From: JAGVPT01 sp963827085 | GTDB lineage: Bacteria; Bacteroidota; Ignavibacteria; UBA10030; UBA8401 | Assembly (NCBI GenBank): GCA_963827085.1 | Contig: CAWGZY010000001.1 | Coordinates: 1 to 64,000, forward strand | DNA length: 64,000 nt | Direction: 5' to 3' | Shown here: one piece after another, positions 35,595 through 44,463 of the stretch | How positions within the stretch are numbered: the stretch's first letter is position 1 | How the letters are laid out: each line of letters begins with the position of its first letter | Program-made: the position numbers and the translations under genes | The notes under the pieces: generated by a model | Database searches by the model: none | What the model was told of the DNA's origin: nothing | Seen by the model: the letters and a program-made list of their open reading frames with translations, nothing else

Positions 35595-36617
35595 ATGAAA
35601 AAATTCATTACACTTGCAGCCCTGTCCATTGGGATATTTGCCACCTTGCAGGCGCAGACCTTCACTGTTCAGAAATATAGTATCGGCGGTGAAGGGGGAA
35701 CGGATTATCTGACAGCCGAGCCCGGAACAGGACGCATCTTCGTCTCACGCGGTTCGCACGTCATGGTTATCGACGGGAACGCCGGCAAAGTCCTCGGCGA
35801 TATTCCAGATGCACCGAACAACCATGGAATCGCCCTTGCTCCCACACACAATCACGGGTTCATCACAAACCGCGGCGATTCGACGCTCACGATGTTCGAT
35901 CTTAAAACGCTCGCCACGATCAAAAAGATCAAGATTCCAGCCGGCGGACAGGATGGAATTATGTATGATGATTTCACGGATCGCGTTATCCTGACCAACC
36001 ATAGTAATCCCGGAACTGCAACGGCGGTCGATCCCGACACCGGAGTGATTACAGGAGAAGCTCAGCTTGCCGACAATTCACCCGAGGGTGCAGCGAGCGA
36101 TGGGAAAGGAAAACTTTACGTCAACCTTGAACGAAAAAATTCTATCCAGGTTGTCGATGCCAAAGCAATGAAGGCACTCGACGTGTGGCCGCTCGATTCC
36201 TGCGATGGACCGACGGGAATCGCCTATGACCAGACGACGGACAGAATTTTTACCGGCTGCGGCAAGATGTCCGCGGTTGTGAACGCAGTAACCGGCAAGA
36301 TCGTGGCAACAATTAAGAACGGCGAAGGCGTTGACGCGCTCGGATGGGATCCTTCCGAGAAATTGATTTATATTCCTGCTGGACGCGACAGCAGTGTCAC
36401 GATTGTTCATGAAGATTCACCAAACCATTACACCATCGTTGCCACCGTCACCACGATGACCGGCGCAAAAACGATCGCGGTCGATCCCGTTAAGCATGCG
36501 GCATATCTCTTCCAGCCTATGTATGGACCCGTTCCTGCAGATGCACCGCTGGATCGAAATGGACGCCGTCCACGCGGACCGGTGATTGGTGCGTATCTCA
36601 TTGTCATTAAACACTAA
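35595..36617 (+). CDS. Secreted YVTN/YncE-like beta-propeller protein
   Basis: 340 residues. Signal peptide MKKFITLAALSIGIFATLQAQ. The mature protein contains about six repeats of the YVTN/NHL kind (GRIFVSRGSHVMVIDGNAGKV, GFITNRGDSTLTMFDLKTLA, GKLYVNLERKNSIQVVDA, DRIFTGCGKMSAVVNAVTGKIV), which form a seven-bladed propeller. No catalytic residues are recognised; such proteins often bind partners or ligands in the periplasm. AAGGA precedes ATG 35595. Confidence 0.88.
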   Translation: MKKFITLAALSIGIFATLQAQTFTVQKYSIGGEGGTDYLTAEPGTGRIFVSRGSHVMVIDGNAGKVLGDIPDAPNNHGIALAPTHNHGFITNRGDSTLTMFDLKTLATIKKIKIPAGGQDGIMYDDFTDRVILTNHSNPGTATAVDPDTGVITGEAQLADNSPEGAASDGKGKLYVNLERKNSIQVVDAKAMKALDVWPLDSCDGPTGIAYDQTTDRIFTGCGKMSAVVNAVTGKIVATIKNGEGVDALGWDPSEKLIYIPAGRDSSVTIVHEDSPNHYTIVATVTTMTGAKTIAVDPVKHAAYLFQPMYGPVPADAPLDRNGRRPRGPVIGAYLIVIKH

Positions 36618-36900
36618 AGCTGAGCCGCTGCTCTTGAATTGAGTCTATTGCCCCAGACATTCATACCTGTGGCATCGTTGATCAAATTTTATGGCTGTAA
36701 TGATCAGAAGGATGTACATTATTGCAATGTCCGCAGAATAAGAAAAATTGGAGAACTCATGCGGTCAATTATGCAGTCGGGGAAATTATGTTGAGAGAAA
36801 AAATTTACTGCCGGTGGAGATGCGATCATGAGACAGCATCCCAGAAATTCTGACAGTTCATAGTTACATTTTGATTACTTGATCTGGCGATGAATGCAAA

Positions 36901-36928
36901 AGCCCCTGTAAACACTGGGGCTTTTTTT
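36901..36928 (+). terminator. Rho-independent terminator
   Basis: AGCCCC (36901-36906) pairs with GGGGCT (36917-36922), closing a 10-base loop and followed by a run of T. Confidence 0.85.
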
Positions 36929-37390
36929 GCGCCAATGTCCTAAATTACAGGTTTGCTGTAATAACATCTTACGAATGTCCCATCTTCTACCCTTTATTCC
37001 GTCAAAAAGGTTGAAATTTACGGCTAATCACTATTTCAACATTCAACATCCATTTCTTATACAGTTTATGATTTATCACGGGAAATTATTTTTTGTTGTT
37101 GCTCAATTTTCCCCCTTTTTGTTTTTTTTATCCATATATTATTCCAGTTCTTTCTGCAGAGGATGATGTGAAGGCAGTCACACGTAATTGTTTTGGGCAA
37201 CATGTCTGTTTCCTCTTGTCAATGCGATCACGATATTTGCACTTTCAGCGAAAATGTTTTATCAGCAATGATTGTTACAAGTCAAAACGAACACGTTCCA
37301 AATCTTCTATTAAATACTCAGTCGCTGCTATTATTATGCTCCACGTTTCTGCGGCGACAATGAACTGACCGCTTTCACTTCCTCTCCGGT

Positions 37391-37411
37391 AAAAACGCTG
37401 CACGCGTTTTT
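37391..37411 (+). promoter_or_regulatory. Leader hairpin just upstream of hdrC
   Basis: AAAAACGC (37391-37398) and GCGTTTTT (37404-37411) form an 8-bp stem with a 5-base loop, ending 15 bases before the hdrC ATG and 5 bases before its ribosome site. It could attenuate transcription or sequester the site; function is inferred. Confidence 0.4.
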
Positions 37412-37426
37412 AATTTGGAGAAACAA

Positions 37427-37999
37427 ATGTTTGCAACTTCTCTTCAGGGGCGAGCCACATCTCTCGCCGACCATCTCTTTCGTACTTCCGGTGTATCGGT
37501 ACAGCGCTGTTATCAATGCGGCAAATGTTCTGCGGGATGTCCTGCATCGAGCGAGATGGATTTGACGCCGAGTGTTGTGCTTCGGTTGCTGCAAACCCAG
37601 ACCGAAAAAGCGGAACTCAAAGTGTTGAGCAGCTATGCCATCTGGTTGTGTCTCGCCTGTCAAACATGCATTGCGCGCTGTCCGATGGAAGTTGATCTTC
37701 CGAAAGCAATGGACGTGCTTCGCGCAGAATCGCTTCGCCTGAACCTCGTTCATCGTAAAGCCAAGGACATCGTTGCATTTCACACCTCGTTTAATAATAC
37801 GATCAAACGTTTTGGAAGATTGTGGGAAGTCGGGTTGATTGCAGAATACAAGCTTCGCACACGGCATTTCTGGCAGGATGTTGTTGTTGCTCCTGCGATG
37901 CTCCAGAAGGGAAAGCTGTCGCTTATTCCATCATTCCATCGAAAATTGGTCAATCGAATTTTTACCGGGATACACAAGGACAGGGAGCGTTCAGCATGA
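37427..37999 (+). CDS. hdrC: Heterodisulfide reductase subunit C-like protein
   Basis: 190 residues from ATG 37427, with TTTGGAG 6 bases upstream. Two [4Fe-4S] motifs: CYQCGKCSAGCP and CLACQTCIARCP, each with the following Pro, in the HdrC arrangement. A C-terminal basic region (KLVNRIFTGIHKDRERSA) lacks membrane helices, so this is the soluble HdrC type. It passes electrons from HdrA to HdrB. Its TGA overlaps the hdrB ATG (37996-37999), giving tight coupling. Confidence 0.92.
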   Translation: MFATSLQGRATSLADHLFRTSGVSVQRCYQCGKCSAGCPASSEMDLTPSVVLRLLQTQTEKAELKVLSSYAIWLCLACQTCIARCPMEVDLPKAMDVLRAESLRLNLVHRKAKDIVAFHTSFNNTIKRFGRLWEVGLIAEYKLRTRHFWQDVVVAPAMLQKGKLSLIPSFHRKLVNRIFTGIHKDRERSA

Positions 38000-38895
38000 A
38001 AATCGGCTTATACCCCGGCTGTTCGTTCGAAGGCTCCTCGCGTGAATATGCTGAGTCGCTCCATGCGATCGCGCCGAAACTTGGTTTGGAGCTGGAGGAA
38101 ATCGAAGGGTGGAATTGCTGCGGCGCAAGCTCTGCACATTCGCTCGATCATGCGCTGTCGCTGGCATTGCCCGCAAAAATTCTTGCACAGGCAGAGGCGC
38201 AAAAGATGGAAGAATTGGTGGTTCCGTGCGCAGCATGTTTTAATCGCCTCGCCTCGACAAGAACTGAACTTGCCGCCAATGCATCCGCGCGTACGACAAT
38301 TGCCGACATGATCGGCATGGCGTATGCCGGAACAACGGCTGTGCGAAATATTTTAGATCTGCTTAATCGGGTACTCACGCCGGAAGCGGCCAAATCATTC
38401 CCGAAAACATTTTCTCACAAAGTCGTCTGCTATTACGGATGTCTGCTTGTCCGTCCAAAGAGTGTTGTCAATCATGAACGGATGGAAGACCCGATGGAAA
38501 TGGATGAACTGATGAAACGCATTGGCGCGACGCCCCTTGACTGGGCGATGAAAACAGAATGCTGCGGCGCAAGTTTTTCGATTACGCGCACCGATATTGT
38601 CGGACATCTCGGCGGGAAAATTTTGGAAGACGCCTCCGAACGCGGCGCTGAAGCAATTATCGTCGCATGCCCGATGTGCCATTCCAACCTCGATATGCGC
38701 CGAAAAGAAATTGAGCGCGCGACTGGAAAGAAATTCAGCATTCCTATCCTCTACATTACACAAGCAATCGGTATTGCTCTCGGCATCGAACCGAAGGCAT
38801 TGGGATTACAACGGCATTTTGTTCCGGTTGCAGTAGAAGGAAAGAGCAAAGTTCAACAAAACGTACCGGCCCGCGCAGCAGCGGCGGTGTCATAA
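37996..38895 (+). CDS. hdrB: Heterodisulfide reductase subunit B-like protein
   Basis: 299 residues from ATG 37996. Two CCG domains: GWNCCGASSAHS with CAACFNRL, and CYYGCLLVRPK with ECCGASFSI and CPMCHSNLD. These cysteine sets hold the noncubane [4Fe-4S] clusters that reduce the disulfide in HdrB of methanogens; in bacteria of the Flx-Hdr type the in vivo disulfide is not certain (DsrC is one proposal). No dsrC gene is in the window. The last 30 residues are Ala-rich and probably flexible. Confidence 0.93.
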   Translation: MKIGLYPGCSFEGSSREYAESLHAIAPKLGLELEEIEGWNCCGASSAHSLDHALSLALPAKILAQAEAQKMEELVVPCAACFNRLASTRTELAANASARTTIADMIGMAYAGTTAVRNILDLLNRVLTPEAAKSFPKTFSHKVVCYYGCLLVRPKSVVNHERMEDPMEMDELMKRIGATPLDWAMKTECCGASFSITRTDIVGHLGGKILEDASERGAEAIIVACPMCHSNLDMRRKEIERATGKKFSIPILYITQAIGIALGIEPKALGLQRHFVPVAVEGKSKVQQNVPARAAAAVS

Positions 38896-38912
38896 AAAAA
38901 GTGAGTTAGACG

Positions 38913-40911
38913 ATGTCACGAATCGGAGTTTTTATCTGCCATTGCGGCGAGAATATCAGCGCGACGGTGGATTGTGAGAAAGTAGCAAAGACGATTGCGC
39001 GTGTGCCGGGGGTCGCGTACAGCGTCGACTATAAATACATGTGTTCCGACCCGGGGCAAAACCTCATCCGCCAGGCGATCAAAGAAAAAAATCTTACCGG
39101 TGTTGTTGTGGCCGCATGTTCGCCCCGCATGCACGAACCGACTTTCCGCAGGACGTGCGCAGAAACAGGATTGAACCCGTTCCTCTGCGAGATGGCAAAC
39201 CTGCGCGAACATTGCTCGTGGGTGCATGCCAAAGGCGATGCGACGACGGAGAAAGCCGCCAATCTCGTTTCGATGATAGTGGAAAAAGTGAAGCGAAACA
39301 AGCCGTTGTTTCCGATCAAAGTCCCCGTCACGAAAACTGCACTGGTAATAGGCGGAGGCATTGCCGGCATCCAGGCCGCGCTCGATATTGCCAACGCAGG
39401 TCAAAAAGTGGTGATGGTGGAACACGATCCGTCTATCGGCGGACATATGTCGCAGCTGTCGGAAACATTTCCAACGCTCGACTGCTCGCAATGTATCCTC
39501 ACGCCGCGGATGGTGGAAGTGGCGCAGCATCCGAATATCACACTCTACACCTATGCGGAGGTGGAGAGTCTGACCGGTTTCATCGGCAATTTCACGGCGC
39601 TCATCCGCAAGAAGGCAAAAAGTATCGACGAAAAAGCTTGCACCGGCTGCGGTGAATGTGCGACGGCCTGTCCGATCAAAAAAATTCCAAGCGAGTTTAA
39701 CACCGGGCTCGGTTTGCGCAGCGCGATCTACATCCCGTTCCCGCAAGCCGTCCCGAATAAGCCCGTGATCGACCGCTCACGCTGCTCGTATTTCAAAAAC
39801 GGCAAGTGCAAATTCTGCCAAACAAAATGTCCGGCAAATGCAATTCATTTCGACCAGGAGGATGAATTCATCGATGTCGAGGTCGGGTCGGTCGTCGTTG
39901 CGACCGGCTTCAACATCAAAGAGACATCCTTCTTCCCCGAGTACGGGTACGGCAAATACAAGGACGTATTGACCGGACTGCAGTTTGAACGCCTTCTCTC
40001 CGCTTCCGGTCCGACGTTGGGAGAACCGCGTCGTCCGTCCGACGGATTGGTCCCGAAGAAAATCGTTTTTATCGCGTGTGCGGGCTCTCGCGATCCGGCG
40101 AAGGGAATTGAGTATTGCTCGAAGATTTGCTGCATGTACACCGCCAAGCATGCAATGCTCTACAAACACAAAGTGCACGACGGGGATGCGTATGTTTTTT
40201 ATATGGATATTCGTGCCGGTGGAAAAGGTTACGATGAATTCGTGCGGCGAGCGATCGAAGAAGACCATGTGAATTACATCCGCGGACGCGTGTCGCGCGT
40301 GTACGAACGCGGCGGAAAATTGATTGTGTGCGGCGCGGATACCCTGCTCGGCGCCCAGCCGGTAGAAATTGAAGCAGATATGGTCGTTCTTGCGACGGCG
40401 GGCGTTGCCAACGAAGGTGCAGAAGAACTTGCCCAGAAATTGCACGTCAGCTACGACGCCCACCATTTCTTTTCTGAAGCGCATCCGAAATTGCGCCCGG
40501 TGGAAACCAATACGGCCGGAATATTTCTTGCCGGCGCATGCCAGGCGCCGAAAGATATTCCCGATTCCGTCGGCCAGGCATCTGCGGCAGCGAGCAAAGT
40601 GCTCGGACTATTCTCCGCTGATGAATTGACGCGCGAGCCGGTGATCGCAGTCGTGAATCGGTCCTGCACCGCCGGTGTTTTCAACGTGCGTCGGATGCTT
40701 CACGTGCCAGCCAGCATGTCCATACAACGCTATCGAGCAGGAAGAAATAAAGACGCGCGACGGAAAACTCATTAAGACTGTTGCGAAGGTCAATTCCGGG
40801 TTGTGTCAGGGATGCGGAACGTGCGTAGCATTCTGCCGGTCCAAGTCCATCGACTTGCAGGGATACAGCAACGAACAAGTGTATGCAGAAGTGATGGAGG
40901 TGTTGGCATAA
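38913..40911 (+). CDS. hdrA: Heterodisulfide reductase subunit A-like flavoprotein, interrupted by a +1 frameshift
   Basis: The first frame starts at ATG 38913 (MSRIGVFICHCGENI) and has the HdrA N-terminal domain, the FAD site VIGGGIAGIQAALDIANAGQ, HdrA cysteines near CSQCILTPRM, a ferredoxin insert CTGCGECATACP and a second Cys-rich insert YFKNGKCKFCQTKCP, then the thioredoxin-reductase-like domain ending REPVIAVVN. It leaves the HdrA pattern at about 40655-40674. The continuation VFSTCVGCFTCQPACPYNAIE ... CQGCGTCVAFC, a two-cluster ferredoxin domain, is read one frame over from 40675 to TAA 40909-40911. One extra base around 40671-40675 would restore a normal protein of about 665 residues. 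It is the flavin-bifurcation subunit of Hdr complexes. Either a sequencing error or a genuine mutation. Confidence 0.88.
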
Positions 40912-41345
40912 TGGAAACCACCTTTGAACCGAAAATTATCGCCTTCGTCTGCAACTGGTGCACATATGCCGGCGCCGACTTGACCGGAACGAGCCGTATC
41001 AAGTACGCGACGAACGTGCGCATCGTCCGTTTCCCGTGCACAGGCCGCATCGATTATAACTTATTGCTGAGGGCATTCGCGCAGGGTGCCGACGGCATTA
41101 TCGTTTCCGGCTGCCATCCAAACGATTGCCATTACACGTCGGGCAATTTTCATGCGCGGCGCCGATGGATTGTTTTCCGGCAGATGATGGAATACATGGG
41201 CGTCGATATGCGCCGCGTGAAATTCTCATGGGTCTCTGCTGCGGAAGGAGCGAAGTGGGCGGAGGTCGTGAACAATGCCGTTGCGGACATTCGCCAACTC
41301 GGTCCATCGGCAGCATTCCAGACAATGACCAGGGAAGTTGCGTAA
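40911..41345 (+). CDS. flxD: MvhD/FlxD-like electron-transfer subunit
   Basis: 144 residues from ATG 40911, overlapping the hdrA stop by one base (TAATG). Conserved features: IAFVCNWCTYAGADL, VRIVRFPCTGRID, GADGIIVSGCHPNDCHY and the C-terminal FSWVSAAEGAKWAEVV, matching the [2Fe-2S] MvhD/FrhD family, which links a hydrogenase or NADH dehydrogenase to HdrA. A longer frame from 40803 is antisense-like noise. Its position after hdrA fits the FlxD role. Confidence 0.92.
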   Translation: METTFEPKIIAFVCNWCTYAGADLTGTSRIKYATNVRIVRFPCTGRIDYNLLLRAFAQGADGIIVSGCHPNDCHYTSGNFHARRRWIVFRQMMEYMGVDMRRVKFSWVSAAEGAKWAEVVNNAVADIRQLGPSAAFQTMTREVA

Positions 41346-41365
41346 TTAGGCCTGTTACGGAAGGC

Positions 41366-41470
41366 TGCCACAAAGTCACAAGGGCACGAAGAAAGAGACT
41401 TAATGTACACTTAACAAAATGAAGTATTCTCAAAATCCCCTTTTGTATCTTAATGTCTTCGCGGCAAAGC
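41366..41470. repeat. Palindromic repeat element (CACAAAG/CGCGGCAAAG type)
   Basis: Left arm GCCACAAAGTCACAAGGGCACGAAG and right arm ATGTCTTCGCGGCAAAG flank an AT-rich centre. It resembles the dispersed repeat seen at 26391 and 35396 in composition. It fills the 190-base gap between flxD and the next gene. Confidence 0.5.
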
Positions 41471-41537
41471 TCTTGTAACGTCTGTTAATTATTTTGGGAA
41501 ACAGAAATCGGTCCTGTCAGTTGAAGAAAGAAGAACA

Positions 41538-42338
41538 ATGCAAGCGTTACATCAAAAAGCAAAAGAGCTCTTAGAATCCGGCAGAGTGAAGGTCATCATC
41601 GGTTACGGTGAAGGGAGCGGAGAAAAAGTTCGTCCCGTGTTCATTCGTAATCCCGCAGACGTTTCACAGCTCGTATGGGATCAACGATGCCGGCAGAACC
41701 TTGCTGTGTACCTTGCCAAACCGGAAATCAAAAAGATGGGAATGCCGGCAATTGTCGCAACGCCGGTTGTCGTGCGGTCGATTGTTCAATTAATTGCTGA
41801 ACGGCAGATCAAATGCAGCGACCTCGTTACGCTGGCCATCGAGACCACCGTTGTCGCGGAATTGACGGATAATGCCTCGCTCGAAGAGTATGTCGCAAGC
41901 CATCCGGTAGGATTCCCGCCGCACGTGAATAAAGAAATTGAAACTCTCGCTGCGATGTCGGTAGAAGAACGATTTACTTTTTGGCAGGAAGAATTATCCC
42001 GCTGCTTCAAGTGCTATGCATGCCGTTCGTCGTGCCCGTTATGCTATTGCGAGCGCTGCATAACGGAATGCAACCAGCCTCAATGGGTGGACGCCGCGCC
42101 GCACGCGCTCGGAAACTTTGAATGGCATATCAATCGCGCGATGCACCTTGCCGGACGTTGTGTCCAATGCGGTTCGTGCAACATCGCATGCCCGGTGGGG
42201 ATTCCGATCTCGCTGTTGACGATAGAATCCACGCGCATCGTCGAGCGGGAATTCGGACAGCACGCCGGAACATTATGCAATGCACCCGCGGCGTTATCCT
42301 CGTTCCGCGTGGAAGACAAAGAGACTTTTATTTTGTAA
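41538..42338 (+). CDS. Iron-sulfur protein of the Flx-Hdr operon (FlxC-like, tentative)
   Basis: 266 residues from ATG 41538. The N-terminal 130 residues have an alpha/beta pattern (VIIGYGEGSGEKVRPVFI) similar to the F420-hydrogenase beta/FrhB-type proteins; then a Cys-rich segment CFKCYACRSSCPLCYCERCITEC and a [4Fe-4S] motif CVQCGSCNIACPVGIPI. In the FlxABCD-HdrABC system of Desulfovibrio, FlxB and FlxC are iron-sulfur proteins between NADH-oxidising FlxA and FlxD; position and clusters fit that role. The letter B or C cannot be fixed by eye. Confidence 0.75.
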   Translation: MQALHQKAKELLESGRVKVIIGYGEGSGEKVRPVFIRNPADVSQLVWDQRCRQNLAVYLAKPEIKKMGMPAIVATPVVVRSIVQLIAERQIKCSDLVTLAIETTVVAELTDNASLEEYVASHPVGFPPHVNKEIETLAAMSVEERFTFWQEELSRCFKCYACRSSCPLCYCERCITECNQPQWVDAAPHALGNFEWHINRAMHLAGRCVQCGSCNIACPVGIPISLLTIESTRIVEREFGQHAGTLCNAPAALSSFRVEDKETFIL

Positions 42339-42354
42339 AGACTAAAGCGATTGT

Positions 42355-43377
42355 ATGACTTCATATTCTCTTTCACACGAAAATTTATTGAAACTTCTTG
42401 ATGCGATCACAGCGTCGGAAAAAACCGTTTATGCGCCGAAGCGCAAGGGAGAAAAAGTATTTTTTGCTCCGGTTACGGACGTGCACGCGGTAGTGTTTGA
42501 TTATGTTCAGACGACGGAATCGCCAAAAGACTTGCTCTTCCCGAAATATCAGAAGCTGATTTCGTTTGAATACAAAGGCGCAGAGCTGCAGGTGAACGAT
42601 CATGCAAAGACACCGCCGCCTGAGTGCGTGCTTTTTGGTTCCCGTCCCTGCGATGCTTCGGCATTACAGCGGCTTGCGGATTTCTTCGCCCGCGATATTT
42701 CCGATCCATTCGTTGCACAGCGGCAGAGCGTTTTGACCGTCATCAGCATGAGCTGCACGAAAGCAGACGCCGACTGCTTCTGCACATCGACCGGTACTTC
42801 GCCCGGCGACACAACAGGGAGCGATGTTCTTTTGACGCCGATGGAGAGTGGCAGCTATTATGTCGAATGTCTTTCGGAAAAAGGAAATGCGTTAGTTGCA
42901 TCACACAAAGAATTCTTCGACCAAAGTGCTTCAATCGACAAAGAAAAATACTTGGTGAAGATTGAAAAGATGTTTTCTCACGAAGAGATCACTCAAAAGC
43001 TTGCCGGGGCTTTCGGAAATGAAATCTGGCACGAAGCATCGTTGCGTTGTATTGGGTGCGGTGCATGCACTTTTGTCTGCCCGATGTGCTCGTGCTTCGA
43101 TATTCAGGATGAAGGCTCGTACATAAAAGGGGATCGTGCGCGCTGCTGGGATTCGTGCGCGTTCTCGCTGTTCACTCAGCATACATCCGGTCACAATCCG
43201 CGCCGCATTCAAAGTGAACGCTGGCGCCAGCGGGTGATGCACAAGTTCTCGTACCAACCGCAGCAATATGAATTGCTCGGCTGTGTCGGCTGCGGGCGCT
43301 GCTCGCGTGCATGTCCGGCGGATATGAACCTGAAGGAACAGCTGGTCGATATTGTTGCAAAGGTTGAAGTTAAGTGA
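42355..43377 (+). CDS. 4Fe-4S dicluster protein, AsrA/sulfhydrogenase beta-like (FlxB-like)
   Basis: 340 residues. The N-terminal half matches sulfhydrogenase beta/AsrA proteins (VLFGSRPCDASALQRL, VLTVISMSCTKADADCFCTS). The C-terminal half has two ferredoxin motifs, CIGCGACTFVCPMCSCFDI and CVGCGRCSRACPADMNLKEQ. It would relay electrons from the flavoprotein encoded next (43453) to the rest of the complex. Starts 17 bases after the preceding gene. Confidence 0.82.
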   Translation: MTSYSLSHENLLKLLDAITASEKTVYAPKRKGEKVFFAPVTDVHAVVFDYVQTTESPKDLLFPKYQKLISFEYKGAELQVNDHAKTPPPECVLFGSRPCDASALQRLADFFARDISDPFVAQRQSVLTVISMSCTKADADCFCTSTGTSPGDTTGSDVLLTPMESGSYYVECLSEKGNALVASHKEFFDQSASIDKEKYLVKIEKMFSHEEITQKLAGAFGNEIWHEASLRCIGCGACTFVCPMCSCFDIQDEGSYIKGDRARCWDSCAFSLFTQHTSGHNPRRIQSERWRQRVMHKFSYQPQQYELLGCVGCGRCSRACPADMNLKEQLVDIVAKVEVK

Positions 43378-43452
43378 ACCTGCCGGTTCCTTTGCGATGT
43401 AGCGTCTTAGCGCGAGCAATGATATTGTTGATTAAAAAATCGAAATAAGATT

Positions 43453-44292
43453 ATGTTGTCAGCCAATACATACAATCCGTTTCCGATGCGGATCGAAAAA
43501 ATCACGGACGAAGCGCCGGGTGTCAGAACATTTCAGTTGAAATTCACCAATGACGCCGATCGCGAACATTTTACTTTCAACGCCGGACAATTCGGCGAAT
43601 ATTCAGTGTTCGGGGAAGGAGAGTCGACATTCTGCATTGCTTCATCACCGACCCGCAAAGAATACATCGAATGCACGTTCCGTCAAGCGGGACGAGTAAC
43701 ATCTGCTCTGGCACGAAAAGAAGAAGGCGATCTCATAGGATTCCGAGGCCCGTACGGAAATATTTTTCCACTGGAAGAATGGAAAGGGAAAAATTTACTG
43801 TTTATTGCAGGGGGTATTGCGCTCCCCCCGATGCGCAGCGTCATCTGGAATGCACTCGATCTGCGTGATTGGTTCAACGATGTAACCGTTTTATACGGCG
43901 CTCGTTCCGTTGCCGACCTGGTGTATAAACAGGAATTGGCCGAATGGAGCAACCGATCCGACATGAAATTAACGACAACAGTCGACCCCGGTGGAGAAAC
44001 TCCGGAGTGGAAAGGTAAAGTCGGGTTTGTACCAAAAGTGCTGGAAGATATGGCTCCTTCGAGCGACAACACTATTGCCATTGTTTGCGGCCCGCCAATC
44101 ATGATAAAGTTCACATTTCCTGTATTGGAAAAGCTCGGCTTTGTGCCTCAAACAATGTTCACGACGCTGGAAAACAGAATGAAATGTGGAGTGGGCAAAT
44201 GCGGACATTGTACAGTTGGGCCGGTGTACGTATGCAAAGATGGGCCGGTATTTACGTACGCGCAGCTTCAACAACTCCCGCCAGAATACTAA
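43453..44292 (+). CDS. flxA: NAD(P)H/FAD oxidoreductase, AsrB/FlxA-like
   Basis: 279 residues of the ferredoxin-NADP reductase fold. FAD-binding barrel (about 5-100: GQFGEYSV, FCIASSPTRKEYIE, GRVTSAL), NAD-binding half (LLFIAGGIALPPMRS, VTVLYGARS, IVCGPPIMI) and a C-terminal [2Fe-2S] motif CGVGKCGHC...C, as in PyrK, AsrB, HyhG and FlxA. As the last gene of the operon it is the expected NADH entry (or exit) point of the complex. The upstream gap contains a CTTTGCG-type repeat half. Confidence 0.9.
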   Translation: MLSANTYNPFPMRIEKITDEAPGVRTFQLKFTNDADREHFTFNAGQFGEYSVFGEGESTFCIASSPTRKEYIECTFRQAGRVTSALARKEEGDLIGFRGPYGNIFPLEEWKGKNLLFIAGGIALPPMRSVIWNALDLRDWFNDVTVLYGARSVADLVYKQELAEWSNRSDMKLTTTVDPGGETPEWKGKVGFVPKVLEDMAPSSDNTIAIVCGPPIMIKFTFPVLEKLGFVPQTMFTTLENRMKCGVGKCGHCTVGPVYVCKDGPVFTYAQLQQLPPEY

Positions 44293-44360
44293 TTGAGGGA
44301 TTCCAGGGAGCGAAACCGATCGGGGAAAAGAGAGATTGGAGAAGAATCCGTTTTTCTTTG

Positions 44361-44379
44361 AAAATCGAAGATTTTTTTT
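44361..44379 (+). terminator. Weak AT-rich hairpin with T run after the Flx-Hdr operon
   Basis: AAAATC (44361-44366) and GATTTT (44370-44375) form a short stem with a GAA loop followed by further T. The stem is weak. It lies between convergent genes. Confidence 0.4.
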
Positions 44380-44463
44380 ACTATTTAAACCTTGCCTTAG
44401 TAATCTCCTCACTGCAGGCGATTTGTCTGCGAACGCGAATCAAGCCCCCCCTTTTTTAGCAAG

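Larger units (their letters stand above)
36618..37426. other. Intergenic region upstream of the Hdr operon
   Basis: 809 bases with a terminator at 36901-36928 and a hairpin at 37391-37411. Open frames around 36927-37368 are AT-rich and phenylalanine-heavy and look like noncoding translation. The promoter of the Hdr operon must lie here; I cannot place it. Confidence 0.5.

Noticed and set aside
36927..37368. Two small open frames upstream of hdrC
   Set aside because: AT-rich, Phe/Ser-heavy translations with no ribosome sites or conserved patterns.
38916..39746. Long antisense open frame over hdrA
   Set aside because: A shadow of codon bias in the sense gene; it shows no family features and is Arg/His-rich noise.
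40675..40911. Separate ferredoxin gene after hdrA
   Set aside because: Its sequence is exactly the missing C-terminal part of HdrA, it starts inside the end of the first frame, and has no ribosome site; it is the other half of a frameshifted gene.
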